Of a stretch of DNA of 64,000 nucleotides, positions 61,462 through 64,000 are shown piece after piece. The notes beneath the pieces were generated by a model. It made no database searches. It was not told the DNA's origin and was given only the letters and a program-made list of their open reading frames with translations. The DNA is from Asaia krungthepensis NRIC 0535 (GTDB lineage Bacteria > Pseudomonadota > Alphaproteobacteria > Acetobacterales > Acetobacteraceae), in contig NZ_BAPV01000060.1 in assembly GCF_025995175.1 (NCBI RefSeq), positions 124,001-188,000 of the forward strand. The letters run 5' to 3'. Position 1 is the stretch's first letter; every line of letters begins with the position of its first letter. The position numbers and the translations under genes are program-made.

Positions 61462-63485
61462 TGACGGTTTTCGGTGCCGAGGAAGGGCATTATGCCCTTG
61501 CCCTCGCATGTGTGCTTGCCCTTGCACAGTTCGTTCTGCCGCTCTGGGGCGCGGCACGCCGTCGGCAGTTTCTGCTCGACCTTGCCCCTGCACTGGCCTG
61601 CGCCCAGCTCCTGGCCCTGGCCTATTCATTCCTGAGCCTGATCATCTGCGCCATTGAGGATGATTTCTCGGTGCAGAATGTTGCGGCCAACTCGGCGATC
61701 AGCAAACCGCTCTTGTACAAGATCACCGGAGTGTGGGGAAATCACGAGGGCTCCGTGCTACTCTGGGCACTTATCCTCGCGGTTTGCGGAGGTGCTGTCG
61801 CCTTGCTTGGGCGGGGCCTGCCTCTGGTGCTCAAGGCCCGTGTGCTGGCCATACTCGGTGGCGTTTCCACAGGATTCCAGCTTTTCTGCCTGCTGACATC
61901 TGATCCGTTCGCCCGCGTCTGGCCAGCTCCGCCCGACGGTCAGGGAATGAATCCGCTGCTTCAGGACCCTGGCCTCGCTTTCCATCCGCCGGTCCTCTAC
62001 ACTGGCTATGTCGGGTTCGCGGTGCCCTTCGCTTTTGCGGTTGCTGCGTTGATCGAGGGGCGTGTCGACGCCGCCTGGGGACGCTGGGTGCGCCCCTGGG
62101 CCGTTGCTGCATGGTGCTTTCTGACGCTTGGCATCGCCATGGGCTCGTGGTGGTCCTATTATGTCCTCGGCTGGGGCGGCTACTGGTTCTGGGACCCGGT
62201 CGAAAATGCTTCGCTGATCCCATGGCTGACCGGCACCGCGCTTGTGCACTCGGCCGTGGTGGTCGAAAAGCGCGATGCCCTGCGCATCTGGACGGTGCTG
62301 CTCGCCATTGCCTCCTTCTCCTTTTCGCTATCCGGCACGTTTCTCGTGCGCTCCGGCATTCTGAACTCCGTTCATGCCTTTGCGAATGATCCCGCGCGCG
62401 GCGTCTTCATTCTGGCGCTTCTTGGAATCGTGATCGGGGGATCGCTGGTGCTTTTTGCATGGCGGGCGCCCTCATTGAGCGCAGGCGGCCTGTTTGCCCC
62501 TGTCTCGCGCGAGGGCGGACTGGTGCTGAACAATATCCTGCTCTGTGCCCTGTGCGCCGTTGTGGTAACGGGCACCATGTACCCCCCGTTCATGCAGATC
62601 CTGACCGGGCGCACACTCTCGGTGGGGAAGCCCTTCTTCGATGCGACAACCATTCCCCTGGCCCTCCCCCTGCTGATTGTGATGGCGGCAGGGACCATGC
62701 TGCCCTGGAAGCGTGGACATCTCGCTCCCGTGCTACGCCGTCTGCGACTGGCGGCCTTCGTGACCGCCCTGTCTCTGCTGGTGGGGCTCATGATGCTGGA
62801 AGGTATCCTGCCAGCGCTCTGCGCGGCGGCAGCGCTCTGGGTCATCCTGTCCAGCCTGACCGATATGGCACTCCGGATTGCCCCACGTCTGGACCGGGCT
62901 TCGACCTGGCGCGCCAGACTGGGGGCTGCGGGCCAGAGGGCGCGTCATCTGCCTCGCGCCATCTGGGGAAGCAGCATTGCCCATATCGGTGTCGGCGTGA
63001 CGGTTCTCGGCCTGACGGGCATGTCACAGGCAAGACACGATGTCGTTGAGATCGGCATCGGTCAGACCCTGCATCAGGGCAATCTGGACTGGACGCTTCT
63101 GGCCGTGAGGCAGGAGAAAGGGCCGAATTATGAGGCGCTCGTGGCCGATCTCGCTGTCGCCCGCAACGGGCGGTCTGTGGCCATACTGCATCCCTCGCGG
63201 CGCGATTTCACGAGCCAGCATCAGGTCACAACCGATGTTGCCATACGCACCAATCTGATGCGCGATCTCTATGCCGCCCTTGGTGACGCTCATGGGGGCA
63301 CTCATGACGGCGGACGAGAGGCACGTTATGTGCTGCGTCTGCACAACAATCCGCTCGCACCCTGGATCTGGCTTGGCGGGATCATCATGGCACTGGGGGG
63401 CGGGCTCTCGCTCACCGATCGTCGCCATCGTTTTGGCGCGCCCATGAAACAGGGACGGACAAATGCAGCGATGGAGGGAGCCTGA
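61458..63485 (+). CDS. ccmF: Heme lyase CcmF
   Basis: A large polytopic membrane protein (675 residues) that attaches heme to apocytochrome c. Hallmarks: GVWGNHEGSVLLWALIL, the tryptophan-rich WWSYYVLGWGGYWFWDPVENA (only part of the motif quoted consecutively elsewhere), and the HPPVLYTGYVGF region with a conserved His. A periplasmic domain precedes the last helix (APWIWLGGIIMALGGGLSL). It starts with two consecutive ATGs; the first overlaps ccmE. Confidence 0.96.
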   Translation: MMTVFGAEEGHYALALACVLALAQFVLPLWGAARRRQFLLDLAPALACAQLLALAYSFLSLIICAIEDDFSVQNVAANSAISKPLLYKITGVWGNHEGSVLLWALILAVCGGAVALLGRGLPLVLKARVLAILGGVSTGFQLFCLLTSDPFARVWPAPPDGQGMNPLLQDPGLAFHPPVLYTGYVGFAVPFAFAVAALIEGRVDAAWGRWVRPWAVAAWCFLTLGIAMGSWWSYYVLGWGGYWFWDPVENASLIPWLTGTALVHSAVVVEKRDALRIWTVLLAIASFSFSLSGTFLVRSGILNSVHAFANDPARGVFILALLGIVIGGSLVLFAWRAPSLSAGGLFAPVSREGGLVLNNILLCALCAVVVTGTMYPPFMQILTGRTLSVGKPFFDATTIPLALPLLIVMAAGTMLPWKRGHLAPVLRRLRLAAFVTALSLLVGLMMLEGILPALCAAAALWVILSSLTDMALRIAPRLDRASTWRARLGAAGQRARHLPRAIWGSSIAHIGVGVTVLGLTGMSQARHDVVEIGIGQTLHQGNLDWTLLAVRQEKGPNYEALVADLAVARNGRSVAILHPSRRDFTSQHQVTTDVAIRTNLMRDLYAALGDAHGGTHDGGREARYVLRLHNNPLAPWIWLGGIIMALGGGLSLTDRRHRFGAPMKQGRTNAAMEGA

Positions 63486-63487
63486 TC

Positions 63488-64000
63488 ATGACCGCCTCGA
63501 CGCGACGTCGCCTGCTCATGGCCCTGCCTGTTGCGGGGGCTGGTCTGATTGGCGCTGGCTGCTGGAAGATGCTGTCCTCCATGCAGGCGGGCAGTTTCGA
63601 TCCCCGTGCAATACGTCTGGATGCTGCCTCACGTGACGTGCCTGATTTCACCCTGCCCGGCCTTTCCGGCGGAGAGAAAGGCTTCGACACGGCAGCCCTG
63701 CGCATGAGCCCCGTTCCGGTTCTGGTCAATTTCTTCGCTTCATGGTGCATCCCCTGTGTCGCCGAGATGGCCACGCTGCGCGCGATAGGGCAGCAGATTG
63801 CCTTGTGGGGCATCGCCTACAAGGACAAGCCTGAAGATGCCCAGCGTTTCGTGACACGCGATGGATCGCCCTATGCCCGCGTCGCGCTCGATCAGAGCGG
63901 CATGACTGCCATAGACTGGGGGGTGAGTGGCGTGCCTGAGAGTTTTCTGGTGCTGCCCGGCGGTCATATTGCCTGGCATGGCGCTGCTGCGCTCGACGAG
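63488..64000 (+). CDS. ccmG: Thiol-disulfide oxidoreductase CcmG/DsbE, 3' end missing
   Basis: The reading frame runs off the window; 171 residues are visible. An N-terminal anchor (LLMALPVAGAGLIGAG) is followed by a thioredoxin fold with FFASWCIPCVAEM (CxxC, reducing type) and GVSGVPESFLV with the cis-proline. DsbE/CcmG reduces apocytochrome c cysteines for heme attachment. It starts 2 bases after ccmF. A Cys inside the anchor (AGCWKM) could be a lipobox, though DsbE is usually helix-anchored. Confidence 0.94.
   Translation, partial: MTASTRRRLLMALPVAGAGLIGAGCWKMLSSMQAGSFDPRAIRLDAASRDVPDFTLPGLSGGEKGFDTAALRMSPVPVLVNFFASWCIPCVAEMATLRAIGQQIALWGIAYKDKPEDAQRFVTRDGSPYARVALDQSGMTAIDWGVSGVPESFLVLPGGHIAWHGAAALDE

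Overview
The window is about 60% GC and reads as ordinary chromosome of an alphaproteobacterium, most likely an acetic acid bacterium (Acetobacteraceae; an Asaia/Gluconobacter-type relative is my inference). The signs are a CtrA-type cell-cycle regulator, an ATP12 assembly factor, a fused IspDF enzyme, an apparent SAM-II riboswitch ahead of metZ, and the block yebC-ruvC-ruvA-ruvB-ybgC-tolQ-tolR-tolA-tolB-pal-cpoB. No rRNA, insertion sequence, prophage or CRISPR array was seen.

Layout. 1-3.6 kb: the end of a HisC-type aminotransferase, an M29 aminopeptidase and small unknown proteins. 3.6-5.2 kb: a FliJ-like protein divergent from ctrA. 5.2-22.5 kb, minus strand: a housekeeping series for preprotein export (secA), Holliday-junction processing (ruvCAB), the Tol-Pal envelope machine, tRNA-Ile lysidinylation (tilS), membrane proteolysis (ftsH), amino-sugar precursor synthesis (glmM) and thiamine synthesis (thiD). 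22.9-30.2 kb, plus strand: a periplasmic prolyl isomerase, argJ, a type II NADH dehydrogenase with a 2-oxoglutarate dioxygenase, tRNA-Gly(CCC) on the minus strand, the SAM-II aptamer with metZ, and apaG.

30.1-37.3 kb: a large propeller-GGDEF diguanylate cyclase, a secreted protein made of four 30-residue repeats, a sugar/H+ symporter, ispDF and a small membrane protein. 37.4-49.8 kb, minus strand: two AsmA-type envelope proteins, rarA, a pseudouridine synthase, ATP12, a Bcp peroxiredoxin, two paralogous secreted proteins and aat. 49.8-64 kb: EcsC, a succinate-semialdehyde dehydrogenase, a His-rich PadR regulator with a ferric-reductase-type flavoprotein behind a 14-bp inverted repeat, a PhyH dioxygenase divergent from a LacI regulator, a PNPOx-like flavoprotein divergent from a MocR regulator, an EVE protein, and the cytochrome c maturation operon ccmCDEFG, cut by the window end.

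Two points stand out. The CtrA orthologue carries glutamate instead of the phospho-acceptor aspartate at position 51 and lacks the usual C-terminal degradation tag, as if locked in the active state. The gene at 33.2-33.8 kb encodes an exported protein with four near-identical 30-residue units, each with a CALYGNC cysteine pair, and most DNA differences between copies are silent; I do not recognise its family.
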